Positions 49,366-58,376 of a stretch of 64,000 nt of DNA are shown piece after piece. The DNA is taken from positions 1 to 64,000 of the forward strand of contig CACDII010000001.1 of NCBI GenBank assembly GCA_902552985.1. Reading direction: 5' to 3'. The notes under the pieces were generated by a model, which searched no databases, had not been told where the DNA came from, and was given only the letters and a program-made list of their open reading frames with translations. This stretch comes from an uncultured Pelagibacteraceae bacterium. GTDB lineage: Bacteria; Pseudomonadota; Alphaproteobacteria; Pelagibacterales; Pelagibacteraceae. Within the stretch, counting starts at the first letter, position 1. Each line of letters begins with the position of its first letter. Both the position numbers and the translations under genes were made by a program.

Positions 49366-52363
49366 TTAATCTCCTGTTTTCTTTATCTAAAAAAATTGTA
49401 TCTGTTATTGTAACGTTAATGTTTTTATTTTTCATTGGCACTAACATTTTTTTGCCTTTTAATTTTTTACCATTTTTAACTACTGCTAAGGCGATAGATT
49501 TATTTAAATTTGGACTAAAGTAGCTCGAAGTAACGTGACCAAGCATTTCAACAGGTTTTTTGTTAATATCTGCTACAATTTGAGCTCCTTCTTCAAGAAC
49601 TTCCTTTGGATCATCAGTTAGCAATCCTACTAATTGCTTTCTATCTTCTCTAATAGTATCGCTTCTGTACAAAGATCTTTTGCCAATAAAGTCATATTTT
49701 TTTTTACTAATTATCCAGTCCATCTGTAAATCTACTGGTGTCATTGTCCCATCTGTATCTTGTCCAGTTATAATAAACCCTTTTTCTGCTCTCAGTAAGT
49801 GCATGGTTTCTGTACCATATGGTGTTATGCCAAACTCCTTACCAGCTTCAAAACATTTTTCCCACACGGATTTTCCATAACTCGATTGGACATTGATTTC
49901 ATAACTTAGTTCTCCAGTAAAACTAATTCGCATAACTCTACACTTAATGTTATTAATTAAAGCATTTTTAAAAGACATATGTTTAAATTTATCATCTGAT
50001 AAATCTAAATTTGGAATAACTTTTGAAACAATTTTTTTTGAATTTGGTCCGCATACACTAACTGTTGCATAATGATCTGTAACTGAAGTTAAATATACGT
50101 CTAATTCTGGCCATTCTGTTTGTAAATAGTCTTCTAATTTAGAAAGAACATTAGCTGCACCACCAGTTGTGGTAGTCATTATGTAATGATTTTCACCCAG
50201 TCTAGTAGTAACACCATCATCGTAAACCATTCCATCTTCATTTAGCATAAGACCATATCTACATTTACCTATTTCTAATTTTGACCAAGCATTTGTATAT
50301 ACTCGATTCAAAAATTCTGAAGCGTCAGTCCCTTGAATATCTATTTTTCCTAAAGTAGAAGCATCTAATATCCCAACACTATCTCTAGCGGCTTTACTTT
50401 CCCTTTGTACCGCTTCATGCATATTTTCATTGCCTTTTGGGTAGTACCAGGCTCTTTTCCATTGTCCTACATTTTCAAATTTAGCTTTATTTTCAACATG
50501 CCACTCATGTATAGGAGTTCTTCTTTTAATATCAAAAAATTCTCCAACATTTCTTCCAACGATAGCTCCAAATGTTAATGGAGTATATGGTGGTCTAAAG
50601 GTAGTTGTTCCCAATTCACCCATTTTAACACCTGCAGTTTCAGCTATAATTCCAAGAGCATGCATGTTAGATAATTTTCCTTGATCAGTAGCCATACCAG
50701 TTGTTGTATATCTTTTTACATGTTCAATTGATTTAAAACCTTCCCTTAATGCTAATTTTATATCTTTAGCAGTAGAATCATTTTGAAAATCTAAAAATGG
50801 TTTAGTTTTTCCTAGAGGTTTATCGGATGGAAGTAACCATATATTTTTTTTGTTAATTTCTTTTGAGGAAATAATTTTTAAATTTTCATAATCATTATTG
50901 TTTACATTTAAAAATTTATTTGTTGAATTAACTGAATTATTTATTACATCATCAAGCTCGAAATCACCATTACATGATCCAATGCTTAATTGATCTAAAT
51001 CTGATTTATCTGGAATAAAAATATTATCCTTATCTCTAAATTTGAGTTTACCACCAGACTGTGTAAACAAATGTACTCTTGGTGTCCAACCTCCTGAAAT
51101 CCCTAAACAGTCACACTTTTCATTTATTTTTTTTCCAATGACACTAGTTCCATCGTCAGATAACTTTATAATTTCAATGGAATTAATTTTTTTGTAACCA
51201 TTTGTATTAACAACAGTAGATTTCCAATGAATTTTTATACCTAATTTTTCAGCTTGTTTTACTATTAAGGAATTAGTTTTGTCTCTAATATCAACAACTG
51301 AATTTACATTTACACCACTTTTACTTAAAGAGATGGCAGTTTCATAAGCCGAGTCATTATTTGTAAACAAAGATATTTTTTGTCCACATTTAACTCCATA
51401 AAAATCAATATACTTTTTGATAGAAGATGAAAGAATAATACCTGGTCTATCATTATTGTTAAAAATCAAAGGTCTTTCCATTGCACCTGTAGCTATAATT
51501 ACTTTTTTTGCTCTTATTTTCCAAAGTCTTTGACGGATTTTACCTTTTTTTTGATCTATATCTAAGTGATCAGTCAAATTTTCTCTAGCTAAAAGATAAT
51601 TATAACTATGATAAGCGGCTAATGATGTTCTCGTTTTTATCTTCAAATTTTTAAGTGAACTTAAAGATTGAATTTCTTTCATTAACCACTCATTTGAATA
51701 AGAATTATTTATTTTAAAACATTCATTTTGCTGAAAAAGAGTAGTTCCACCCAAAGTATTTTTATCTTCAATTAATACTGTATCTAAATTATTCTTTGCT
51801 GCTGTTTTTGCAGCCATTATTCCAGATATACCTCCACCAATAACCAAAACATCGCAGTGTAAATATTTATGATCATAAATATCTCCATCAGGTTTTGTAG
51901 GAGATTTACCTAGACCTGCAGATTTTCTTATAAAGTATTCATATACTTTCCAAAAATTACCAGGCCACATGAATGTTTTATAATAGAAAGCTGCCGGTAG
52001 AATAGGGGAGAAAAAATTGTTTACCGCACCGATGTCAAAATTAACACTTGGCCAACAGTTTTGACTTGAGGCCTCTAAACCTTCATATAATTCTATTTCA
52101 GTAGCTCTTGTATTTGGCTCTGTCATTGAAGGATCGTTTCCAACTTGCACGATTGCATTGGGTTCTTCGGAACCACAAGTCATTATTCCTCTTGGACGGT
52201 GATATTTGAAACTTCGTCCTACAAGATGGATATTGTTTGCTAGTAAAGCTGAAGCTAATGTATCACCTTTAAAGCCATAAAGTTTTTTACCGTCAAACTT
52301 AAAAGATATTCTAGAAGTTTGATCGATAAACTTATTATTTGTTATTCTTAATTTTTCACTCAT
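49358..52363 (-). CDS. soxA: Sarcosine oxidase, alpha subunit
   Basis: The 1001-residue subunit has an N-terminal 2Fe-2S-like fold domain (about 20-95), a pyridine nucleotide/FAD-type Rossmann domain with VLVIGGGISGIMAA at 172-185, and a C-terminal GcvT-like tetrahydrofolate domain from about 610 on (DASTLGKIDIQG). The N-terminal domain has one cysteine in CGSEE and no four-cysteine cluster, as in other SoxA. Alpha passes the sarcosine methyl group to tetrahydrofolate as 5,10-methylene-THF. Length is normal. Confidence 0.96.
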   Translation of the reverse strand: MSEKLRITNNKFIDQTSRISFKFDGKKLYGFKGDTLASALLANNIHLVGRSFKYHRPRGIMTCGSEEPNAIVQVGNDPSMTEPNTRATEIELYEGLEASSQNCWPSVNFDIGAVNNFFSPILPAAFYYKTFMWPGNFWKVYEYFIRKSAGLGKSPTKPDGDIYDHKYLHCDVLVIGGGISGIMAAKTAAKNNLDTVLIEDKNTLGGTTLFQQNECFKINNSYSNEWLMKEIQSLSSLKNLKIKTRTSLAAYHSYNYLLARENLTDHLDIDQKKGKIRQRLWKIRAKKVIIATGAMERPLIFNNNDRPGIILSSSIKKYIDFYGVKCGQKISLFTNNDSAYETAISLSKSGVNVNSVVDIRDKTNSLIVKQAEKLGIKIHWKSTVVNTNGYKKINSIEIIKLSDDGTSVIGKKINEKCDCLGISGGWTPRVHLFTQSGGKLKFRDKDNIFIPDKSDLDQLSIGSCNGDFELDDVINNSVNSTNKFLNVNNNDYENLKIISSKEINKKNIWLLPSDKPLGKTKPFLDFQNDSTAKDIKLALREGFKSIEHVKRYTTTGMATDQGKLSNMHALGIIAETAGVKMGELGTTTFRPPYTPLTFGAIVGRNVGEFFDIKRRTPIHEWHVENKAKFENVGQWKRAWYYPKGNENMHEAVQRESKAARDSVGILDASTLGKIDIQGTDASEFLNRVYTNAWSKLEIGKCRYGLMLNEDGMVYDDGVTTRLGENHYIMTTTTGGAANVLSKLEDYLQTEWPELDVYLTSVTDHYATVSVCGPNSKKIVSKVIPNLDLSDDKFKHMSFKNALINNIKCRVMRISFTGELSYEINVQSSYGKSVWEKCFEAGKEFGITPYGTETMHLLRAEKGFIITGQDTDGTMTPVDLQMDWIISKKKYDFIGKRSLYRSDTIREDRKQLVGLLTDDPKEVLEEGAQIVADINKKPVEMLGHVTSSYFSPNLNKSIALAVVKNGKKLKGKKMLVPMKNKNINVTITDTIFLDKENRRLNA

Positions 52364-52364
52364 T

Positions 52365-52640
52365 TTATTTTATTGGAGGTTTTTCACCCATTTTGTAAAC
52401 AGTATGAATTTTATCATTTGATGTATCTCTAACCATATTAAACCACTTTCTACATCCATGAATATGATTCCATCTTTCAAATTGAACCCCTTTAATATTT
52501 TTTCTCATAAATAAAAATTCTGCCCATTGATCATCGCTTAATTCAGTTGGTTGTTTTGGTCTTACAATATGGGCTTCACCACCAGCAGAAAATTCGCTTT
52601 GATCTCTCTCACCACAATAAGGACAATTAATTAAAAACAT
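52365..52640 (-). CDS. soxD: Sarcosine oxidase, delta subunit
   Basis: The 91-residue zinc-binding subunit has the typical NCPYCGERDQSEFSAGGEAH start with Cys6 and Cys9 and the later His59 and Cys63 (RWNHIHGCRKWF) as metal ligands. It lies 1 nt from soxA and shares one base with soxB. Confidence 0.96.
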   Translation of the reverse strand: MFLINCPYCGERDQSEFSAGGEAHIVRPKQPTELSDDQWAEFLFMRKNIKGVQFERWNHIHGCRKWFNMVRDTSNDKIHTVYKMGEKPPIK

Positions 52641-53893
52641 TAGTGTGCTACAGCAGCTGCTCCATGTTCGTCGACTAAATCACCACTCACAAATCTATTT
52701 ATATTAAAATCAGCATTTAATTTATGTGGTTCATCATTAGCAATTGTATGAGCAAACAAATCACCTGATCCTGGAGTTGCTTTAAATCCACCTGTTCCCC
52801 AACCACAATTAAAGTATAAACCTTTAATATGCGTTTTACTAATTATCGGACTTGCATCTGGACAAATATCCACAATACCTCCCCATTGTCTCAACATTTT
52901 CATTCGACTAAAAATAGGATAAAGTTCTAATATAGCTTTTAAAGTTCCTTCAACAACATCGTGACTTCCTCTTTGTGTATAAGAAATATATGCATCTGTA
53001 CCAGCTCCAATCACTAACTCACCTTTGTCAGATTGACTAACGTAAGCATGAACAGCATTTGACATAACAACTGTATCAATAATTGGTTTAACTGGTTCTG
53101 ATACTAAGGCTTGCAATGGTTTACTTTCTAAAGGTAATTTAACATCAACCATTTTAGCAATTACACTCGAATGTCCTGCTGCCACTACTCCAATTTTTTT
53201 TGTTTTTATAAATCCTTTTGTTGTTTCGATACCCTCAACACTGTCACCATTTCTTTTTATACCTTTAACTTCACAATTTTGTATTATATCAACACCCATG
53301 GCATCAGCTCCACGTGCATAACCCCAAGCAACTGCATCATGTCTGGCTGTACCAGCTCTTCTTTGTAAAGTTCCACCCAAAACAGGATATCTTATATTAG
53401 GGGAGGTATTTATAATTGGGCAAAATTTTTTTACTTCCTCGGTGTTTAACCAAACAGCATCAATACCATTTAATCTATTTGCGTGAGTTCTTCTTTTTAA
53501 ATCTCTTATATCTTGCAAGTTATGAGCTAAATTCATAACTCCTCTTTGACTAAACATTACATTATAATTTAGCTCTTGAGATAATCCCTCCCAGATCTTT
53601 AAAGCGTGGTCATATAAACCAGCACTAGCATCCCATAAATAATTTGAACGAATAATAGTTGTATTTCTTCCAGTGTTGCCACCGCCAATCCAACCTTTTT
53701 CAACTACAGCAATATTTTTCATATTGTGCTTTTTTGCCAAATAAAAAGCTGTAGCGAGACCATGTCCTCCACCACCAATTATTATAGCATCATATTCTTT
53801 TTTTGGTTCAGGGTCTCTCCATGCTCTTTGCCAGTTTTCATGATAGCTAAAAGCATTTTTAATAAGAGAAAAAATTGAATATTTATTTTTCAT
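52640..53893 (-). CDS. soxB: Sarcosine oxidase, beta subunit
   Basis: The 417-residue flavoprotein of the DAO family oxidises sarcosine to glycine, releasing H2O2. The FAD-binding [20 protein letters not shown] is at 37-56, followed by [17 protein letters not shown]; the region [17 protein letters not shown] includes the histidine that carries covalent FMN in this enzyme. First gene of soxBDAG; no demethylases for choline or dimethylglycine, and no folate genes, are adjacent. The 188-nt spacer upstream must hold its promoter. Confidence 0.96.
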   Translation of the reverse strand: MKNKYSIFSLIKNAFSYHENWQRAWRDPEPKKEYDAIIIGGGGHGLATAFYLAKKHNMKNIAVVEKGWIGGGNTGRNTTIIRSNYLWDASAGLYDHALKIWEGLSQELNYNVMFSQRGVMNLAHNLQDIRDLKRRTHANRLNGIDAVWLNTEEVKKFCPIINTSPNIRYPVLGGTLQRRAGTARHDAVAWGYARGADAMGVDIIQNCEVKGIKRNGDSVEGIETTKGFIKTKKIGVVAAGHSSVIAKMVDVKLPLESKPLQALVSEPVKPIIDTVVMSNAVHAYVSQSDKGELVIGAGTDAYISYTQRGSHDVVEGTLKAILELYPIFSRMKMLRQWGGIVDICPDASPIISKTHIKGLYFNCGWGTGGFKATPGSGDLFAHTIANDEPHKLNADFNINRFVSGDLVDEHGAAAVAH

Positions 53894-54081
53894 ATCAAAG
53901 AATTAAAACATATATAAATATTTATCAACAATTTAACTTTAAATAAATAAGACAAATAAGGTACATAAGAGTTTAATGAAATTGTCATTTTCGCTAAACA
54001 CATTAATAGATTAGTAAAATCGCTACTGAATCGGAGGATATATCTGGTTTATTAAAACTTTAAAGTGATATAAAAATTAAT

Positions 54082-54375
54082 ATGGATCAAAAAAATAATT
54101 TAAAAATTTTTTTCATCAAATTAGCATCTGTTACTTTTGCTGTTATAATTATTATCAATGTAATATTTAATTTAATATTTGCAGACAAACTAGAGAAATT
54201 GGATCAAATATTATCTTTAGATAAAAGTAAATTTAGATCTGAACTTAGAGAGAAAGTGAGAAATGAGATTAGAGATGGTTTAGCAAAAGATAAAATTTTA
54301 AATGAAGAAGATAAAATATTATTATTTAATTTGTATAAAAAAATTAAATCAGAATTTCAAGAGCTAGAAAATTGA
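54082..54375 (+). CDS. Small single-span membrane protein, unknown function
   Basis: The 97-residue product has a short cytoplasmic N-terminus, one transmembrane helix at about 13-34 (VTFAVIIIINVIFNLIF) and a charged, helical, possibly coiled-coil segment (KLEKLDQ to EFQELEN). The charged C-terminal part likely lies in the periplasm. I do not recognise a family. It overlaps the next gene by 4 nt, so the two products probably act together. Confidence 0.7.
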   Translation: MDQKNNLKIFFIKLASVTFAVIIIINVIFNLIFADKLEKLDQILSLDKSKFRSELREKVRNEIRDGLAKDKILNEEDKILLFNLYKKIKSEFQELEN

Positions 54376-55958
54376 TAGAAAAATATTTATCAAAAAAAAA
54401 AATATTTTCATTATTTGTAATTTTTGGACTTTATTGTTCAATAATTATAGGTGTTTCATATGATGAGTTTTTTCATATTGAAAACGGTCAAACTAGATTA
54501 AAATACTTATTATCCTTAGGTTATTATGATTATTATTACCCCATTCCACATTTAAAATATTATCCAGGTTTTTATGATACTTTTTCAGCATTAATTGTTT
54601 CAGCATTTCCCAAGTCATTTTATTATGAAGGCTACCATATTATTAATTTCATTATTGGTTTATCAGGTTTAATTGCCTTAAAAAAATTTGTAAAAATGAT
54701 ATTTAATAAAAAAGTTTCAGATATTTTTTTTGTACTGTCATTTTTTATGCCTGTTTTTTTTGGTCATCTTGGCATCAATCCAAAAGATACGATTATAGCT
54801 TCATCAAATTTTTGGGTACTTTATTATACGATTAAATATCTTAAGTCTGATTTAAATACAGATAGATCCTCTATAGCGACAAAAATAGGTATTTTCATAG
54901 GTATAGGAGCAGGAGTGAGAATTGTTTTTTTGGCAACATTAATACCTATTATCATATTTTTTTTTTTAGAATTTTTTTTTTTAAAAAAAATATCAAAAAA
55001 TTGTATATTTAGAAATTTATTTACTGACTTAGCAAAATCTATTTTAATTTCATATTTTATAATTATTTTATGTTGGCCTAACGCACATCATAACATATTA
55101 ACTCAGCCTTTTAACCTTTTTTTAGATGAAATTTCGAGTCTTGACGTGTTGCAAGGAGTGCAGGTAAGTTATTTCGCTGGCTCTTTTTACAATACCGCAA
55201 ATACGCCATGGCACTATTTAATAACAAATCTATTTTTTAAAGTACCTGTTTTTTATTTATTACTATTTTTATTTTCTTTTTTATATTTTTTTCAAATTAA
55301 AAAAATTTTCCGTAAAAAAGATTTATTTGTTTATTTTTATTTTTTTTCAATATCTTTATTAGTTGTTCCTATATGTATTTCTATATTAACTGGCACAAAA
55401 ATACATGATGGACTGAGGTATTTCCTTTTTTTGATTCCTATTTTTAATATTTTCCCAGCAATATTTGTTTATTATCTATTGTTTGATAAAAAAGTTAAGT
55501 TTAAAAAGCTCATTGTAGCTACCTTATCTCCCTTTTTAATATATTTTATTGTTAGTTTTATTACAATAACACCTTATCAGTATACCTATCTAAATCTTTT
55601 AAATAAATTTTTATTAAATAAAAATTCTTTTGAAAATGACTATTGGGGTTCTTCTGTTAAAGAAATAGTTAAAAAATTTGTTGAGTTAGAAGATATTGCT
55701 CCTAGTACAAAAATAGCATCTTGTGGTCTGAATGATGATGTTTTGGAATATTATTTAAATAAAAGTGGCATTAAAAATTATATTAAAACTGATATGAATA
55801 GTAATTTTGATTACGCCTTTCTAATTAACAGGGCTGTATATCATCAACAAAATCAAGGCGTAAAAAATCAAACATGCTTTCAAAAGTTTGAAAATAAAGA
55901 AAATCTTTATGTTTTGTCTAAAAATTCTTTAGTTTTATCTAAAATTGTTAAGTATTAG
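54372..55958 (+). CDS. GT-C type membrane glycosyltransferase (PMT/ArnT-like), putative
   Basis: The 528-residue protein has about eleven hydrophobic segments and an early acidic motif in the first external loop (VSYDEFFHIENGQ, about 28-40), as in glycosyltransferase family 39-like enzymes that use polyprenol-phosphate sugars. It also has the HLGINPKDTI segment and a soluble C-terminal domain of about 100 residues. The start is a TTG at 54372 inside the previous stop; the next in-frame ATG would delete the first spans and the acidic motif. Acceptor and sugar are unknown. tRNA-Ser follows. Confidence 0.72.
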   Translation: MIEKYLSKKKIFSLFVIFGLYCSIIIGVSYDEFFHIENGQTRLKYLLSLGYYDYYYPIPHLKYYPGFYDTFSALIVSAFPKSFYYEGYHIINFIIGLSGLIALKKFVKMIFNKKVSDIFFVLSFFMPVFFGHLGINPKDTIIASSNFWVLYYTIKYLKSDLNTDRSSIATKIGIFIGIGAGVRIVFLATLIPIIIFFFLEFFFLKKISKNCIFRNLFTDLAKSILISYFIIILCWPNAHHNILTQPFNLFLDEISSLDVLQGVQVSYFAGSFYNTANTPWHYLITNLFFKVPVFYLLLFLFSFLYFFQIKKIFRKKDLFVYFYFFSISLLVVPICISILTGTKIHDGLRYFLFLIPIFNIFPAIFVYYLLFDKKVKFKKLIVATLSPFLIYFIVSFITITPYQYTYLNLLNKFLLNKNSFENDYWGSSVKEIVKKFVELEDIAPSTKIASCGLNDDVLEYYLNKSGIKNYIKTDMNSNFDYAFLINRAVYHQQNQGVKNQTCFQKFENKENLYVLSKNSLVLSKIVKY

Positions 55959-55988
55959 CATTTATTTTCTATACATTTGGCTACCACA

Positions 55989-56016
55989 TTGAAACAAATT
56001 TTATATAGTTTATAAG
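55989..56016 (+). promoter_or_regulatory. Sigma70-type promoter for tRNA-Ser
   Basis: TTGAAA (55989-55994) and TATAAG (56011-56016) are 16 nt apart, and the tRNA starts 10 nt after the -10. Spacing and match are good, and the position equals that of the tRNA-Thr promoter relative to its gene. Confidence 0.65.
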
Positions 56017-56025
56017 AGCTCATAT

Positions 56026-56119
56026 GGAAGCGTGGCTGAGCCAGGTTTAAAGCAGCGGGTTGCTAACTCGTCACAGGTGGAAACATCTGTCGTAGGTTCG
56101 AATCCTACCGCTTCCGCCA
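56026..56119 (+). tRNA. tRNA-Ser (anticodon GCT)
   Basis: A class II tRNA of 94 nt with long variable arm. The acceptor strand GGAAGCG pairs with CGCTTCC, followed by discriminator G and encoded CCA. The anticodon arm GCGGG-TTGCTAA-CTCGT presents GCT, which reads AGC and AGU. The CCA end directly abuts the stop codon of the convergent GT2 gene, so there is no room for a terminator between them. Confidence 0.95.
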
Positions 56120-56812
56120 TTAAAAAAAACGGTACTTTATCAAACAATATATGGCGATAAAAAAATCTTTAAGCTTAATTTTTTTTCCTTCTTCGTAAGT
56201 TCTTCCATTGTAAGAAATTCCAACCTCGTAAAATCTATAATTTTTAAGAGCTAATTTCACTGTAATCTCTGGCTCTATACCAAAGCTATTTTCTTTAATA
56301 TTAATATTTTTTATTACCTCTGTTTTAAAAGCCTTATAACCAGTTTCCATGTCTGTGAAGTTAATATTTGTTAAGATGTTAGTTAGTGTTGTTAACAAAA
56401 AATTACCTACTCTGTGCCAGTAATATAATATTCTCTGGCCTTTTTCGTTACTAAGAAATCTAGATCCATATACAACATCTGCCTTGTTAGCGATAATAGG
56501 GTTAATTAATTTATCATAATCTTCAGGGTCATATTCTAAATCAGAATCTTGAAATATTGTAATTTCACCTGTAGCTTTTTTTAAACCTGTTTTTAAAGCT
56601 TCACCTTTTCCTTTATTAAAATCGTGATTAACTAAAATATTAATTTTTTTTTTGTTTAAACATTCATTAAGTATATTAGAAGTTTTTTCGTTTGAACCAT
56701 CATTAACTACGATAATTTCTTTATTAACATTGTTTTGACGATTAATTTTATCTAATATTATTTCAACATAATCACTTTCATTATAACATGGTATTATGAT
56801 ACTGACTTTCAT
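56120..56812 (-). CDS. GT2 family glycosyltransferase (polyprenol-phosphate sugar synthase-like)
   Basis: The 230-residue protein has the GT-A fold signatures VSIIIPCYNE (3-12), VVNDGSNE, the DxD-type FQDSDLEYDPEDY and VVYGSRFL, and METGYKAF. This pattern is that of DPM1-like enzymes that transfer a sugar from a nucleotide donor to a polyprenol phosphate. There are no C-terminal transmembrane spans. Two nt separate it from the GT-C-like gene upstream, which could use its lipid-linked product. Confidence 0.88.
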   Translation of the reverse strand: MKVSIIIPCYNESDYVEIILDKINRQNNVNKEIIVVNDGSNEKTSNILNECLNKKKINILVNHDFNKGKGEALKTGLKKATGEITIFQDSDLEYDPEDYDKLINPIIANKADVVYGSRFLSNEKGQRILYYWHRVGNFLLTTLTNILTNINFTDMETGYKAFKTEVIKNINIKENSFGIEPEITVKLALKNYRFYEVGISYNGRTYEEGKKIKLKDFFIAIYCLIKYRFF

Positions 56813-56814
56813 TA

Positions 56815-57981
56815 TTAATAAACTTTATTTTTACTATTAATATTATATACGCCAAATATAAATAAAAATAGTGCCATCGGTTTAACAACTCGTGTAGCAG
56901 ATGAATTTAGATGCCATTCTAAGTCAAGTGGTGTTGATAAATAAACAATATATAAAATTAATGTATAAATAGCTATTATAGTAAAAACATAGGCATAAAA
57001 ACTTTTGTTTGAGGAATAAAAGTAAGTAAATATAAAAAAAATAACACTAATCAAAAATTTATCATTAAAAATTATATATTTGGTAATTGAAATATAATTT
57101 TTTATTTGTAAAAAACGTACAGAAAAATCATCTATGTTGTAGCTATAGGGTGAGCTAGCATTATTAATGTTTACTGTAGTTGTAAATATTTGCCATGCAA
57201 TAGCTGGTACAAGTGCAATGCTAATATAAAAAATAATTTTGTAATTTGTATTTTTTTTAAAAATTGTAAAAGTTATTAAAGTAAAAATAATAACTAATGA
57301 TAAAATAAAACCTTCTATTTTTAACATCGACAAAACTATTATTAGCAAAATAGGTAATAAAAAATCTATTTTTGAGTTTTCTTGTTTAAGTAATAAATTG
57401 TAAATAGTTAAAAAAGATAAAGTAAAATAAATTGATACAAGACCATCCATCTCACCATTTACTAAAAACTTTCCAATGGTAAAGAGAATTAAAAAAATAA
57501 CAAATAAAAAATCATTTTTATTAAAATATTTACTTAATATAATTAACGGAGGTATGAACATTAGAGTAAGCGCAACTTTTGGAAAAATTTCATTCCAAAA
57601 TCCAATCAATTTTGCCAAACCAGCAATAAAAGCCGGTCCTATATTAGGATAATCGGGATGACTAAAGATAGCATAATTATCCTTTATTGAAATCACAGAT
57701 TCTTCTATAAAAATTCTTTTTGCTTTAAATAACCATAAACTCCTCGCGTCCCATTGATTTGTTAATGAACCAAGACAAATTATTAATAATGTAAAAATGA
57801 TTAATAATAAAAAGATATTTTTATTAAATTTATAAAAATAATAAAAGCATAGAAAAAAAAACAAAAGTAAATTTAATTTTAAAAAAATAATTAATGAAGA
57901 TGAAAATAATAGTAAATAATTCATTATTATTGTCATCAGCAAAAGTATAACAATATTTTCATGATTAATTTTTTTTAACAT
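56815..57981 (-). CDS. Multi-spanning membrane protein, probably a GT-C type glycosyltransferase
   Basis: The 388-residue protein is very hydrophobic with about ten spans. The first large external loop holds NQWDARSLWLFKAKRIF (about 74-90), and a later SHPDYP segment and NGEMDGL follow, a layout seen in GT-C enzymes with an acidic residue in loop one. Catalytic activity is inferred only. It overlaps the 133-residue membrane protein upstream by 7 nt and precedes the GT2 gene by 2 nt. Confidence 0.6.
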   Translation of the reverse strand: MLKKINHENIVILLLMTIIMNYLLLFSSSLIIFLKLNLLLFFFLCFYYFYKFNKNIFLLLIIFTLLIICLGSLTNQWDARSLWLFKAKRIFIEESVISIKDNYAIFSHPDYPNIGPAFIAGLAKLIGFWNEIFPKVALTLMFIPPLIILSKYFNKNDFLFVIFLILFTIGKFLVNGEMDGLVSIYFTLSFLTIYNLLLKQENSKIDFLLPILLIIVLSMLKIEGFILSLVIIFTLITFTIFKKNTNYKIIFYISIALVPAIAWQIFTTTVNINNASSPYSYNIDDFSVRFLQIKNYISITKYIIFNDKFLISVIFFIFTYFYSSNKSFYAYVFTIIAIYTLILYIVYLSTPLDLEWHLNSSATRVVKPMALFLFIFGVYNINSKNKVY

Positions 57982-58376
57982 TGCACGAGTATAAAGTGTT
58001 TATATTTTTTTTTAAGGACGCAAGTACTTGGTATTTTTTCTTCTACAGAAAAAAAGATTCTTTCAAATTTTTCATTAAATCTTATTGGGTATAAATATTC
58101 AACAGATCTTTGATAAAAATAAACATCATTTTTTAATTTTTTACTTATATTAAAATAAGTAAATTTTTCTTTTTCGGTAATTATTTTGAGCTCCAAAATA
58201 TTTTCAGGAAAAATGTATTTTGAACCATAATTAGGTTGAAAAGAATTTACTAGGACATCAAAGCTGAAGTTTACTTTTTTATTTGCAATATATATTAGTT
58301 GTAAAATAATAATTAAAATAAGTATAAATTTAGCTTTTTTATTTTGGTTTAAACTATCTTTAATATAATGGCTCAT
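57975..58376 (-). CDS. Small single-span membrane protein, unknown function
   Basis: The 133-residue product has one transmembrane helix at about 17-32 (FILILIIILQLIYIA) and a soluble C-terminal domain of about 100 residues, presumably periplasmic, with two cysteines near its end (STCVLKKK and LVQC). No family recognised. It overlaps the lytic transglycosylase gene by 17 nt and the next gene by 7 nt, so the four genes form one tightly packed unit. Confidence 0.7.
   Translation of the reverse strand: MSHYIKDSLNQNKKAKFILILIIILQLIYIANKKVNFSFDVLVNSFQPNYGSKYIFPENILELKIITEKEKFTYFNISKKLKNDVYFYQRSVEYLYPIRFNEKFERIFFSVEEKIPSTCVLKKKYKHFILVQC

Noticed and set aside
53894-54081. Glycine riboswitch upstream of soxB
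   Set aside because: Neither strand shows the paired-aptamer core that I would expect; only short AT-rich inverted repeats are present.
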